From positions 1-64,000 of the forward strand of contig SUVR01000012.1 in assembly GCA_015061915.1 (NCBI GenBank): a DNA stretch of 64,000 nucleotides. Direction: 5' to 3'. Within the stretch, counting starts at the first letter, position 1. Every line of letters begins with the position of its first letter. The position numbers were made by a program, and so were the translations under genes. The notes below the pieces were generated by a model that worked only from the letters and a program-made list of their open reading frames with translations, was not told the DNA's origin and did not search any database. The DNA is from Lentisphaerota bacterium. Its GTDB lineage: Bacteria > Verrucomicrobiota > Lentisphaeria > Victivallales > UBA1829. Shown in pieces: positions 1 through 7,978 of the stretch.

Positions 1-50
1 CCCTGAAACATGATTTTTCGTGACTTTTTCAAGAAAAAATCACAGCCGAT

Positions 51-71
51 GCGTCAAAATTGGTTTGACGC
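51..71. repeat. 8-bp perfect inverted repeat GCGTCAAA/TTTGACGC
   Basis: GCGTCAAA (51-58) and TTTGACGC (64-71) are perfect reverse complements around a 5-base centre. The flanks carry A/T-rich partial repeats (TGATTTTT at 11 and AAAAATCA ending near 41). It lies in a stretch with no gene before the terminators at 98-165. It could be an operator or hairpin of an upstream gene outside the window; nothing here decides. Confidence 0.45.
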
Positions 72-97
72 TGAAAAAATCAACTTTTTAACAAGAT

Positions 98-129
98 GAG
101 CCAAAACGTTTTGAAATTGGCTCTTTTTT
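98..129 (+). terminator. rho-independent terminator (plus strand)
   Basis: Stem GAGCCAA (98-104) pairs with TTGGCTC (117-123) and is followed by a run of six T. It would end a plus-strand transcript whose gene lies left of the window. Confidence 0.75.
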
Positions 130-131
130 AC

Positions 132-165
132 AAAAAAAGAGTGCCAACCCCACGGGCTGACACTC
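132..165 (-). terminator. rho-independent terminator of the metK-ahcY operon
   Basis: Read on the minus strand, GAGTGTCAGCC (165-155) pairs with GGTTGGCACTC (149-139), with one mismatch, and seven T follow (138-132). It lies just after the stop of the zinc-ribbon gene at 196 and back to back with the plus-strand terminator at 98. Confidence 0.8.
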
Positions 166-195
166 CATCATTGTTTTATTTTTCCAGTCAATGCG

Positions 196-450
196 TTACA
201 TCAACACACACGCCAGAATCACCGCCAGCAGGACCGCCCCGACAGCAGCTCCGCCGATGATGATCCAGCGCCGGTTCTTCTCCCAGAAAGAGGGTTCCGG
301 TTCCGGCTTGTGTTCCGTCACTTTGAAGACCGTCTGACCATCCTGCCGGATGCGGAAAAGTTCATTGCATCCGGGACACGGGATCATCTGCCCTTCAAAT
401 TCGTCCTCCACATTGTAACTTCTTTTGCAGTAAGGACATCTCGTTTTCAT
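196..450 (-). CDS. small zinc-ribbon membrane protein
   Basis: This is an 84-residue protein. The N-terminus has CPYC (Cys5, Cys8) and CPGC (Cys25, Cys28), a four-cysteine zinc ribbon of the MJ0042 style. Residues about 62-83 form one strongly hydrophobic segment, so the ribbon should face the cytoplasm on a single C-terminal anchor. It is the last gene of the metK operon, 21 bases after the ahcY stop, with GGAG upstream of the ATG. A terminator follows at 132-165. The function is unknown and a link to methylation is only suggested by position. A similar Cys4-plus-membrane layout recurs at 62362-62967. Confidence 0.75.
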   Translation of the reverse strand: MKTRCPYCKRSYNVEDEFEGQMIPCPGCNELFRIRQDGQTVFKVTEHKPEPEPSFWEKNRRWIIIGGAAVGAVLLAVILACVLM

Positions 451-471
451 GGTCTTGCTTTCTCCAAACGA

Positions 472-1881
472 TCAGTAACGGTAATGTTCGCTCTTGTAAG
501 GACCTTCCACCGGTACGCCGATATAGTCCGCCTGTTCCGGCGTCAGCACGGAGAGATGAGCGCCCAGCTTTGCCAGATGCAGTTTTGCAACTTCCTCATC
601 CAACTTCTTGGAAAGGCGGGTCACGCCGACCGGGTGATCGTTCTTCGCCAGTTCGATCTGAGCGAGGGTCTGGTTCGCAAAGGAGCAGCTCATCACAAAG
701 TTGGGGTGACCGGTGGCGCAACCCAGATTGACCAGACGCCCTTCCGCCAGCAGATAGATGCTGTGGCCATCCGGGAACGTGAACTTGTGAACGGGACATT
801 CCGAGCCCTTAATCTCCGTAATTTTGATCCCTTCCCACGCCTTCAGACCGGCAACATCGATCTCATCGTCAAAATGTCCGATATTGCAGACGATCGCCTG
901 ATCTTTCATCTTTGACATATGTTCGGCAGTAATGATCCGCACGTTTCCGGTGCAGGTCACAAAAAGATCGGCAGTGGGGAGCATTTCCTCCACGGTTGCG
1001 ACCTGATACCCCGCCATACACGCCTGAAGCGCACAGATGGGGTCGACTTCCGTCACAGCGACCCGGGCGCGTTCGTTGTTCAGGGCTTCCGCACAACCTT
1101 TGCCCACATCGCCGTAACCGCAGACAACCGCCTGTTTCCCGGCGAGCAGCACATCCAGCGCCCGCTTGATGCCGTCCGTCAAAGAGTGACGGCAGCCGTA
1201 AATATTGTCGAACTTGGACTTTGTCACGGAGTCGTTCACGTTGATCCCCGGGAAGAGCAGCGTGCCTTCCTGTTCCATCCGGAGCAGACGATGCACGCCC
1301 GTGGTGGTTTCTTCCGACACGCCGCGGATCTTTTTGACGATCCGGTGGAAGTGACCGGGATCTTCCTTTGCGATCCGTTTCAGCAGGTTCAGGATGACCT
1401 GTTCCTCCGCGCTGCCTGCGGCATGATCCAGAAACGCCGGGTCATCCTCGCCTCTCACGCCCCAATGAATGAGGAGAGTGGCATCGCCGCCATCATCCAC
1501 GATCTGGTCCGGACCGGAGCCGTCGGGCCATGTCATCGCCCGGTAGGTGCAATCCCAATATTCTTCCAGAGATTCCCCCTTCCACGCGAAAACCGGCACG
1601 CCCCGTGCGGCAATGGCAGCAGCGGCGTGGTCCTGCGTGGAGAAAATATTACAGGACGCCCAGCGGACATCCGCCCCCAGTTCGACCAGCGTTTCGATCA
1701 GCACAGCAGTCTGGATCGTCATGTGCAGACTGCCCATGATCTTGATCCCCGCCAGCGGTTTTTCTGCGCCATACTGCGCGCGGACCGCCATCAGACCGGG
1801 CATTTCATATTCTGCGATCTCGATTTCCCGGCGCCCGAAGTCCGCCAGAGCGATGTCTTTCACCTTGTAGTCATTCATCAT
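472..1881 (-). CDS. ahcY: adenosylhomocysteinase (SAH hydrolase)
   Basis: It splits S-adenosylhomocysteine reversibly to homocysteine and adenosine in the cytosol, relieving product inhibition of methyltransferases. The 469 residues match the family length. Visible hallmarks are the NAD-binding motif GYGDVGKG (255-262), the HMT substrate segment near residue 53, the [15 protein letters not shown] stretch (about 212-226) and a C-terminal HYRY tail. The start overlaps the end of the pfkB-family gene by 11 bases, so translation is probably coupled. The second ATG at 1878 has the better distance to GGAG and may be the true start. It sits in one operon with metK and the PfkB kinase. Confidence 0.97.
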   Translation of the reverse strand: MMNDYKVKDIALADFGRREIEIAEYEMPGLMAVRAQYGAEKPLAGIKIMGSLHMTIQTAVLIETLVELGADVRWASCNIFSTQDHAAAAIAARGVPVFAWKGESLEEYWDCTYRAMTWPDGSGPDQIVDDGGDATLLIHWGVRGEDDPAFLDHAAGSAEEQVILNLLKRIAKEDPGHFHRIVKKIRGVSEETTTGVHRLLRMEQEGTLLFPGINVNDSVTKSKFDNIYGCRHSLTDGIKRALDVLLAGKQAVVCGYGDVGKGCAEALNNERARVAVTEVDPICALQACMAGYQVATVEEMLPTADLFVTCTGNVRIITAEHMSKMKDQAIVCNIGHFDDEIDVAGLKAWEGIKITEIKGSECPVHKFTFPDGHSIYLLAEGRLVNLGCATGHPNFVMSCSFANQTLAQIELAKNDHPVGVTRLSKKLDEEVAKLHLAKLGAHLSVLTPEQADYIGVPVEGPYKSEHYRY

Positions 1882-2857
1882 TTTTCTCCATATCCGTAAA
1901 TTTCTGTTTTAATTTTTCCAATGTTTCATCCGTGAGCCGCGCCCCGAGAGTCTGCACCAGTTCCGCCGCCGCGGCAGAGGCAAATCTTCCACAGAGCGAC
2001 AGAGATTTTTTCTGCATCAAACCATACAGAAAACCCGCCTGCCAGAGATCCCCTGCCCCGGTCGTATCAACTGGATTTTCAACAAGTTCTGCTTTAACAG
2101 AAATTGTCTTTCCATTCTGCCGGATCAAGGCGCCATCCCGTCCCAGTTTCAGGGCAACAAGGGGCGCAAAAACAGACAGACGATCCAGCAACTCCGCATT
2201 GCTCCCCTGCCCTGCAAACGCCTCCGCCTCCTCCCGGTTGCAGAAGAGAACGGCACACTTTTTCAGCAGATCCGGCAGCAGACTTTCCCGATACTTTGCC
2301 ACCAGTTCAAAGGACGCCAGATCAAAAGCAACGGGAATGGCAAGCCGTTCCGCGATCTCAAAAATTTTCAGGGTCAGCGGCTCATCATAAAGCATATACC
2401 CTTCAAAGAGCAGCAGGTCGACACCTGCAAAATCCTGTTCCTGCAGATCCTCCGGTGCGATAGCGGCAGAGGCCCCGAGAAAAGTCCGCATGGTCCGTTC
2501 CGAGTCCGGCGTCACCATACTGATACAGCGTCCTGTCGGCAGCTCCTGATGGGTTTTGATGGCGGATATATCGCCCCGGAAATGCTGTTTGCAATAGTCG
2601 CCATCCTCATCTCTGCCCACCATCCCGATCAGGCGGGAATCAATCCCCCACGCTGCGAGGGCATCCAGCGTATTGGGAGCCGACCCGCCGGGAGCAAACT
2701 TCACGCCCGGCAGTTTGACAGCAAGGGAACGGGAAAAGTCAGCCGTAACGGTATCGGAACCGCCTTTTCTGCCGGGGACGTTCTGCGCAAGGAACGAGTC
2801 ATCCACGCAGGAAAGAATATCCAGCAGCAAGGTTCCGACACCAAGGATGCGGGGCAT
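1871..2857 (-). CDS. PfkB-family kinase, probably adenosine kinase
   Basis: This 328-residue ribokinase/PfkB-family sugar kinase has the N-terminal Gly-rich substrate motif ([10 protein letters not shown], about 55-64) and the C-terminal anion-hole motif DTTGAGD (264-270), whose last Asp is the catalytic base. Bacterial adenosine kinases belong to this family. Its place between metK and ahcY, 3 bases after metK and overlapping ahcY, argues that it phosphorylates the adenosine released by AhcY. The substrate is inferred from context; another nucleoside or a sugar cannot be excluded. Confidence 0.82.
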   Translation of the reverse strand: MPRILGVGTLLLDILSCVDDSFLAQNVPGRKGGSDTVTADFSRSLAVKLPGVKFAPGGSAPNTLDALAAWGIDSRLIGMVGRDEDGDYCKQHFRGDISAIKTHQELPTGRCISMVTPDSERTMRTFLGASAAIAPEDLQEQDFAGVDLLLFEGYMLYDEPLTLKIFEIAERLAIPVAFDLASFELVAKYRESLLPDLLKKCAVLFCNREEAEAFAGQGSNAELLDRLSVFAPLVALKLGRDGALIRQNGKTISVKAELVENPVDTTGAGDLWQAGFLYGLMQKKSLSLCGRFASAAAAELVQTLGARLTDETLEKLKQKFTDMEKNDE

Positions 2858-2860
2858 TTT

Positions 2861-4054
2861 TCAGACTTTCTGCAATTTTTCCGCGGCGGCTTTCAGAGCT
2901 TCGGCACAATCGGTCTTTTCCCACGGGAACGCCACATCTGTTCTGCCGAAATGTCCGTTGCTTGCGGACGCGCGATAACTCCAGTTTGCGGGGTGACGCA
3001 GATCGAGAGTTTTCAAGATGCCCGCCGGAGAAAGATCGAACTGTTCCACGACCAGTTTCGCCAGTGTTTCGTCATCCAGTTTTCCGGTACCGTAGGTATC
3101 AAGATTGACCGAGAGGGGTTGAGCGTAACCGATGGCATAGGAAACCTGAATTTCGCATTTATCCGCAAGCCCGGCTGCCACAATATTTTTGGCAATGTAA
3201 CGGCACATATAAGCGGCAGAACGGTCCACTTTCGTGGGGTCCTTGCCGGAGAATGCACCACCGCCGTGACTGCCCACGCCGCCATAGGTATCCACAATGA
3301 TCTTGCGTCCGGTCAGCCCTGTATCGCCGGTGGGACCGCCGATGACAAATCTGCCGGTGGGGTTGATGTGATACACAATATCATCCGAAAGGAAGCGGGC
3401 GGGAATAACCTTTTTGACCACATCCTTCACCAGCGACTCCAGCGCTTCTTTCTGCATATCCGGAGTGTGCTGGTGGGAGACAACAATGGTGGTCACCCGG
3501 ACCGGTTTGCCGTCCTTGTACTCCATGGAGACCTGACTCTTGGCATCGGGGCGGAGGAAGGGGTATTTTTCCGGCTGTTCGTGACGCAGCCGCGCCAGTT
3601 CCGCCACGATCTTGTGCGCATAAAGGATGGTGGCAGGCATCAGTTCTTCCGTTTCATTGCTGGCATAACCGAACATCATGCCCTGGTCACCGGCACCCTG
3701 CGCGTGATTTTCCGATTCCGTCACGCCCTGAGAAATATCGGGGGACTGAGCATGGATACAGACAAAAATCTTGCAGTTGTCGGCAGAGAACCCGATCTCC
3801 GGATCATTGTAACCGATGTCCCGGACCACGCCGCGTGCGACTTCTGCCCAGGGGACAACAGCTTTGGTTGTGATCTCGCCGGAAATCACGATCAGGTCGG
3901 TCGTGCAAAGTGTTTCACAGGCAACCCGGCTCTGGGGATCCTGCGCAAGACAGGCGTCCAGAATTGCGTCAGAGATCTGGTCTGCAACTTTATCGGGATG
4001 TCCTTCCGAAACGGATTCGGAAGTAAATATGTGATTTGCTCTGATTTTGCTCAT
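2861..4054 (-). CDS. metK: S-adenosylmethionine synthetase
   Basis: It makes S-adenosylmethionine from methionine and ATP in the cytosol. The 397 residues span the usual three-domain enzyme. Visible signatures are [11 protein letters not shown] at the N-terminus (ATP binding), [12 protein letters not shown] in the middle and [16 protein letters not shown] (the P-loop-like signature). It is the first gene of the minus-strand SAM-cycle operon. GGAG precedes the ATG, and a good sigma-70 promoter lies about 45 bases upstream. No SAM riboswitch fold was recognised in the short leader. Confidence 0.97.
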   Translation of the reverse strand: MSKIRANHIFTSESVSEGHPDKVADQISDAILDACLAQDPQSRVACETLCTTDLIVISGEITTKAVVPWAEVARGVVRDIGYNDPEIGFSADNCKIFVCIHAQSPDISQGVTESENHAQGAGDQGMMFGYASNETEELMPATILYAHKIVAELARLRHEQPEKYPFLRPDAKSQVSMEYKDGKPVRVTTIVVSHQHTPDMQKEALESLVKDVVKKVIPARFLSDDIVYHINPTGRFVIGGPTGDTGLTGRKIIVDTYGGVGSHGGGAFSGKDPTKVDRSAAYMCRYIAKNIVAAGLADKCEIQVSYAIGYAQPLSVNLDTYGTGKLDDETLAKLVVEQFDLSPAGILKTLDLRHPANWSYRASASNGHFGRTDVAFPWEKTDCAEALKAAAEKLQKV

Positions 4055-4097
4055 CTTTTCAACTCCATTCTATGTGTTTTCAAACATTATTTTCTTT

Positions 4098-4126
4098 ACT
4101 ATAGCACGTTCTTCATGCTTTTTCAA
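4098..4126 (-). promoter_or_regulatory. sigma-70 promoter of metK operon
   Basis: On the minus strand, TTGAAA (4126-4121), 17 bases and TATAGT (4103-4098) lie just upstream of metK. The rest of the 344-base stretch 4055-4398 is A/T rich; it also holds a candidate plus-strand promoter at 4241 and two copies of TTTGACGCT (4215, 4314). Confidence 0.7.
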
Positions 4127-4240
4127 GCTGTTTTGCATATTTTCAAACGCAGCTATATTTTTTATTTTTGTTTATATTTTTTTATTGACTTTTATTTTTC
4201 AGAAGGTATTTTTATTTGACGCTACATTTAATCGTATATT

Positions 4241-4269
4241 TTGTGCGTATCTTACAGGATAAGTATATT
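4241..4269 (+). promoter_or_regulatory. candidate promoter of the 4399 gene
   Basis: TTGTGC (4241-4246), 17 bases and TATATT (4264-4269) lie 130 bases before the ATG at 4399. The long leader contains a TTTGAC/GTCAAA inverted repeat (4314-4347). Confidence 0.45.
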
Positions 4270-4398
4270 GCAAAACAAGACATCAAAAAAATAAACAGAA
4301 ACTGCAAAAACTGTTTGACGCTGCCGCCCTTTGAAAGACCAGTCAAATGCAAGATAAACAAATTAAAACCCGAAAAATAACGAAAGGAACAAATTGAA

Positions 4399-4890
4399 AT
4401 GTTCGGTTGTCACAACTGCGAAAAGAAACCGGCACCCGGTACCCCTTACGAACAATCTCCCTGTGCGACTTGCAAGACCTTGAAAAATCCACCACCGGCA
4501 TCGCATTACCGTGATGATCCGGGAACATTTCAGGTATTGAGTGTTCAGCACCCGAGTCAGAAGGAACCGCAGTCAAACAGAGTTGAAACGGGAGACCCTT
4601 CGGAATTTTTCACAACGGTGATCCGTGCATTTTCCCAGTCACTGCGTATCCTTGTCAATCTGAAAGAAAAGCATCCCCGAACCTACCGTATTCTTGAAGC
4701 AAAACTGGATGATCCCAGCCTTTCCTACGCCGATCTCGCTCTGCGTTTTTCCTGCCGGAAACAAAATGTGCAATACCACTTAAAAAAAGCAGTTTCGTTC
4801 TGTCCGGAGCTTTCCTATGCACTTTTGATCGACAGCCGTTTTTCTCCGGGTCATCCCTCGATCAAAAAGAGATATTTGACGAAAAATTAA
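4399..4890 (+). CDS. Cys4 zinc-binding / helix-turn-helix protein of unknown family
   Basis: This 163-residue protein was not recognised. The first 25 residues hold CHNC (Cys4, Cys7) and CATC (Cys22, Cys25), a likely zinc knuckle. Residues about 105-131 (SYADLALRFSCRKQNVQYHL) look like a helix-turn-helix of the sigma-region-4 or phage-regulator type, and a basic tail follows. A DNA-binding switch for the two genes downstream is plausible inference. The gap to the next gene is 66 bases. A remnant of a mobile element is possible, but no integrase or capsid gene is nearby. Confidence 0.6.
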   Translation: MFGCHNCEKKPAPGTPYEQSPCATCKTLKNPPPASHYRDDPGTFQVLSVQHPSQKEPQSNRVETGDPSEFFTTVIRAFSQSLRILVNLKEKHPRTYRILEAKLDDPSLSYADLALRFSCRKQNVQYHLKKAVSFCPELSYALLIDSRFSPGHPSIKKRYLTKN

Positions 4891-4956
4891 CATATTTCAA
4901 CAAAATATAAACAACTATAAAAGAACAAATCTTACAGGAGCAATCGGAGAAAAATC

Positions 4957-5811
4957 ATGAGTTTGAAAGAAAAAATCATCAGCGGGATCAATGAGATCCG
5001 AACGGGAAACAAGATCACCTATGAATGTCTTTTGCTGTTAAGCAGTACCGATTTAGCGAAATGGCAGCTGAGTGTCGGAGAGTCTGCGCCATGGATCGCA
5101 CCGGACGCCGAGATCCGGAGTTTGAACAAAACCTATCTTGCAGACGGCAGCTGGACGCTGCGGGTTATTGCCGAAATCAGTGCCCGAAATAAAGTCTGCC
5201 CCACGATCCGGCTGAATGAGAATGACATTCTGCAAACAGTGGAAGAAAGTTATGATGTCAGCGCAGTCTTTTTTCCGCTGGAATGGTTCGGCTGCCGTAC
5301 AGCCACGGCAGCGGATTGTCCGCCGTTTACCGATACTTCCATGGAAACGATCAGCGGAGGCAAAACGAAATATCTGGCACTTGACGGCACCTGGGCGACG
5401 CCGGGTATGATCCTTGCGATCAATGGGACACCTCTGTGTTTTTCCTCCACGGGGCAACTGCTTCATTCTGCCGATCCGGGCAGCATGGATTTCAGTAAAT
5501 CGCCTTTTTCCGATGAGATCCCGGCAGCATTTATGCGTCAATCCATCTCCACCCGCCTTTACCGGTGCTGCTTCTACACCCGGAAAGAGATGCACAAAAT
5601 CGATGGTTTTTGCGGTGTCAATGGAAAATTCGGAAACCGCTGCCACATCAAAGGTGCGGACACGGGTCGCTGGCTGGCAAAAGCACAGCGTTTGAAACAA
5701 GTTACGGCGATGAACGGCAAAACATTCACCCGCGTGGAACGGGTCATGATCGAAGCACCCGGCGATCTGCACTGGGATTGTGAACGGAACGGAGGGATCT
5801 GGACATGGTGA
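4957..5811 (+). CDS. hypothetical protein, 284 residues
   Basis: No family was recognised. The protein has no signal peptide or membrane segment. It is moderately Cys- and Trp-rich, with a beta-rich middle (ALDGTWATPGMILAINGTPL) and a C-terminal segment containing GVNGKFGNRCHIKG. GGAG precedes the ATG by 8 bases. The stop overlaps the start of the next gene by 7 bases, so the two are translated together. The pairing with a coiled-coil partner is compatible with a structural or appendage role, but that is weak inference. Confidence 0.6.
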   Translation: MSLKEKIISGINEIRTGNKITYECLLLLSSTDLAKWQLSVGESAPWIAPDAEIRSLNKTYLADGSWTLRVIAEISARNKVCPTIRLNENDILQTVEESYDVSAVFFPLEWFGCRTATAADCPPFTDTSMETISGGKTKYLALDGTWATPGMILAINGTPLCFSSTGQLLHSADPGSMDFSKSPFSDEIPAAFMRQSISTRLYRCCFYTRKEMHKIDGFCGVNGKFGNRCHIKGADTGRWLAKAQRLKQVTAMNGKTFTRVERVMIEAPGDLHWDCERNGGIWTW

Positions 5812-6521
5812 ACAACCTGAAAGAACAGATCGAAGTATTGCAGAAACGCCTTGCTGTTCTGGAAAAGAAACGGTTGATCGCCGGTGCAAATCTCCGCATA
5901 ACAGAAGTTACGGAAGATATGACGCTGATCGAACAGGTACGGTCAGATGAGAACAGTGAATCATTTTCCGGCACAACAGACGAAGCCGGAAGTATTTTTG
6001 AAACGCCGTCAGCTGCTGATCTGACTGTCGGTGACGGTCTCGTACTGAGAGATAATGGTCTGCAGCGTGTTATTGAAATTGATCCGGCATTTTTGAACGC
6101 TACCGCTCCGGAAGAATATACTGCACAAACCACAGATTTCCCATTCCGGATACGCCCGGACGATACACAGCCGGACGACAGCACTTCAAGGCGATTTCTG
6201 CTTTGCGCCGGAGGAAACGAAGCGGAAGGTATGCCGGAAGCATTGGTGTATGCCGGTACAGCGACGCCGCTGCACATTCAGAAACAGGTTTTTACGGTGG
6301 AGCGCGACAGCTGCGCATTTCTCCGGATCACATTGAATCCCGGCCCTTCCGCTGTCAGCCCCGGAACACCGGATGCGGAATTTGCAGTGGAGGATTCTTT
6401 TCCGGATCCGGATACAACACAATATATCGTTCCGATCGCAAAAATTCTGTTCCGCAAAGGCAATGTTCAGATCCAGCAAATGCAGTTCGGAAATGTCTAT
6501 ATTGCGGGTAGAATAATCTGA
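5805..6521 (+). CDS. hypothetical coiled-coil protein, 238 residues
   Basis: The first 30 residues form an amphipathic coiled coil (NLKEQIEVLQKRLAVLEKKR). An acidic, Asp/Thr-rich, beta-like body follows, and it ends in an IPIAKILF...QIQQMQFGNVYI segment. That layout (coiled coil, beta body, terminal beta motif) resembles trimeric phage or appendage fibre proteins, which is suggestive only. It overlaps the previous gene by 7 bases and is the last of this three-gene unit. No clear terminator follows. Confidence 0.55.
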   Translation: MVNNLKEQIEVLQKRLAVLEKKRLIAGANLRITEVTEDMTLIEQVRSDENSESFSGTTDEAGSIFETPSAADLTVGDGLVLRDNGLQRVIEIDPAFLNATAPEEYTAQTTDFPFRIRPDDTQPDDSTSRRFLLCAGGNEAEGMPEALVYAGTATPLHIQKQVFTVERDSCAFLRITLNPGPSAVSPGTPDAEFAVEDSFPDPDTTQYIVPIAKILFRKGNVQIQQMQFGNVYIAGRII

Positions 6522-6559
6522 CCTGACGAAAAAACAATGTGATTTTCTCCTTCTGACGC

Positions 6560-6588
6560 TTGATTTTTACATTATCAAAATGTAATGT
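6560..6588 (+). promoter_or_regulatory. sigma-70-like promoter with palindromic operator
   Basis: TTGATT (6560-6565), 17 bases and TAATGT (6583-6588). A perfect palindrome, TTACATT-atcaa-AATGTAA (6567-6585), fills the spacer and touches the -10, the usual position for a repressor operator. It would drive the RND operon, whose start is 98 bases downstream. Confidence 0.5.
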
Positions 6589-6600
6589 ACCGCACTTTTA

Positions 6601-6629
6601 TGCAATAAAATCTGCAGTCGATGCGTTAT
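6601..6629 (+). promoter_or_regulatory. shared bipartite element, copy 1 (RND operon)
   Basis: TGCAATAAA (6601-6609), 12 bases and TGCGTTAT (6622-6629). The same two words at the same spacing recur at 11130-11158 before the small secreted protein. An alternative-sigma (ECF-like) promoter or a two-component-regulator site would explain it. The distance to the pump adaptor ATG is 56 bases. Confidence 0.6.
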
Positions 6630-6685
6630 TGTTTTCAGAAGTATAAACTGGTCCCCGCCATGTTTCAAAGCAGAAGGATTGAAAA

Positions 6686-7975
6686 ATGAAAAAGATTTTG
6701 TGGCTCTTGATCGAGTGTCTTATTGCCGTTGTTCTGATTGGCGGCTCTGTTTGGTATTTTATGTATGCAAAGTCCGACAGCGGTCAGAAGGGCGGCAGAC
6801 GGAATGCGGTTCCGGTCGTGATCACCAAATCAATTTCACGGCAAACAGTCCCGGTCAATATTGAATCGTTGGGTAATACAGTTGCCAATGAATCAATCGT
6901 TCTGACTGCGACGACGCAGGAGATCGTGCGGGCGATCAATTTTTCGGAAGGACAATTTGTCAAAAAAGGACAAACGCTTGTATGTCTGGAGAGTGAGTTG
7001 GAAAAAGTTGCACTGGAACAGGCAAAACTGGCACAACAGGAAGCGGAGCTGGATCTGAAAGAAGCCGGGCTGGCACAGGAAGAAGCTGAACTGAAGCTGA
7101 ATGAAGCGAAACTGAAGTTGAACGAAGCCGAGCTGGACATGAAGGAAGCCGAACGGGAAAAGGAACGACTGGAACGGCTTTATATGGATAATGCGATTTC
7201 TGAAAAAGACTTTGACGCTCAAAGCACCCAGTTCGACCGGGCAAAGATCCAGATGGAAAGTGCAAAAGCCCAGATGGCTACCACAAAAAATAACGTGGAA
7301 AGTGCGATCAACAATGTGGAAAAGGCGAACACCAAGCTGCAAACCGCAAAAGCGCAGGTGGCAAGCGCGGAAACAGAGCTGGCTGACCGGATCGTGACCG
7401 CCCCCTATGACGGGATCATCGGGAAGCGCCAGATCAGCCTCGGCGCCCTGGTTTCCCCGGGAACGCCGATCGCCACACTGGATGACATTACAAAGATCAA
7501 AGTTGACTTCAATGTTCCGGAAAAGCATCTTGCCGATCTTTCCCGCGGTCAGAAATTCTATGCAAAAAGCGTGGCTTACCCCGGCAAAAAATTTGAAGGA
7601 ACGATCCAGCTGATTGATACCCACTTGAACAGCACCACCCGCAGCGTGGAAGTCCGGGGCATCCTGAACAATGTAAAAGATGAACAGGGGGATTGGATGC
7701 TTCAGCCCGGTATGCTGCTTTATCTGACAATCGAACTCGGTTCGGCAGAACAGATCGTGGTGCCGGAAAAGGCTGTGCAGAGTCTGGGCGAGATCCATTA
7801 CATCTATGTCTATAATCCGGAAACCAAAAAAGTTGCCCGCCGGGAAGTGACCACCGGAAACCGGGCTTCCGGTAATGTTATCCTCATCTCCGGTGCAAAT
7901 GCGGGTGAGATCTATGTGGATGAAGGGATCTCCAAACTTGCCAACGGTGTTACGGTCCAGCTTGCAGGAGAATAA
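6686..7975 (+). CDS. RND efflux periplasmic adaptor (membrane fusion protein)
   Basis: This 429-residue HlyD/AcrA-family subunit links an inner-membrane RND pump to an outer-membrane channel. An N-terminal hydrophobic segment (about 4-27) anchors or exports it. A lipoyl half-domain, a long coiled coil (about 105-235), the second lipoyl half (TAPYDGIIGKRQISLGALV), a beta-barrel and a membrane-proximal domain follow in order. The first coiled-coil helix is unusually regular, with seven-residue units of the type EAELKLN/EAKLKLN/EAELDMK. AGAAGG precedes the ATG. The pump gene follows after 3 bases. Substrates cannot be read from sequence. Confidence 0.93.
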   Translation: MKKILWLLIECLIAVVLIGGSVWYFMYAKSDSGQKGGRRNAVPVVITKSISRQTVPVNIESLGNTVANESIVLTATTQEIVRAINFSEGQFVKKGQTLVCLESELEKVALEQAKLAQQEAELDLKEAGLAQEEAELKLNEAKLKLNEAELDMKEAEREKERLERLYMDNAISEKDFDAQSTQFDRAKIQMESAKAQMATTKNNVESAINNVEKANTKLQTAKAQVASAETELADRIVTAPYDGIIGKRQISLGALVSPGTPIATLDDITKIKVDFNVPEKHLADLSRGQKFYAKSVAYPGKKFEGTIQLIDTHLNSTTRSVEVRGILNNVKDEQGDWMLQPGMLLYLTIELGSAEQIVVPEKAVQSLGEIHYIYVYNPETKKVARREVTTGNRASGNVILISGANAGEIYVDEGISKLANGVTVQLAGE

Positions 7976-7978
7976 GTT

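Noticed and set aside
4055-4398. Possible SAM riboswitch before metK
   Set aside because: The leader between promoter and ATG is about 40 bases and shows no SAM-I, SAM-II or SMK core.
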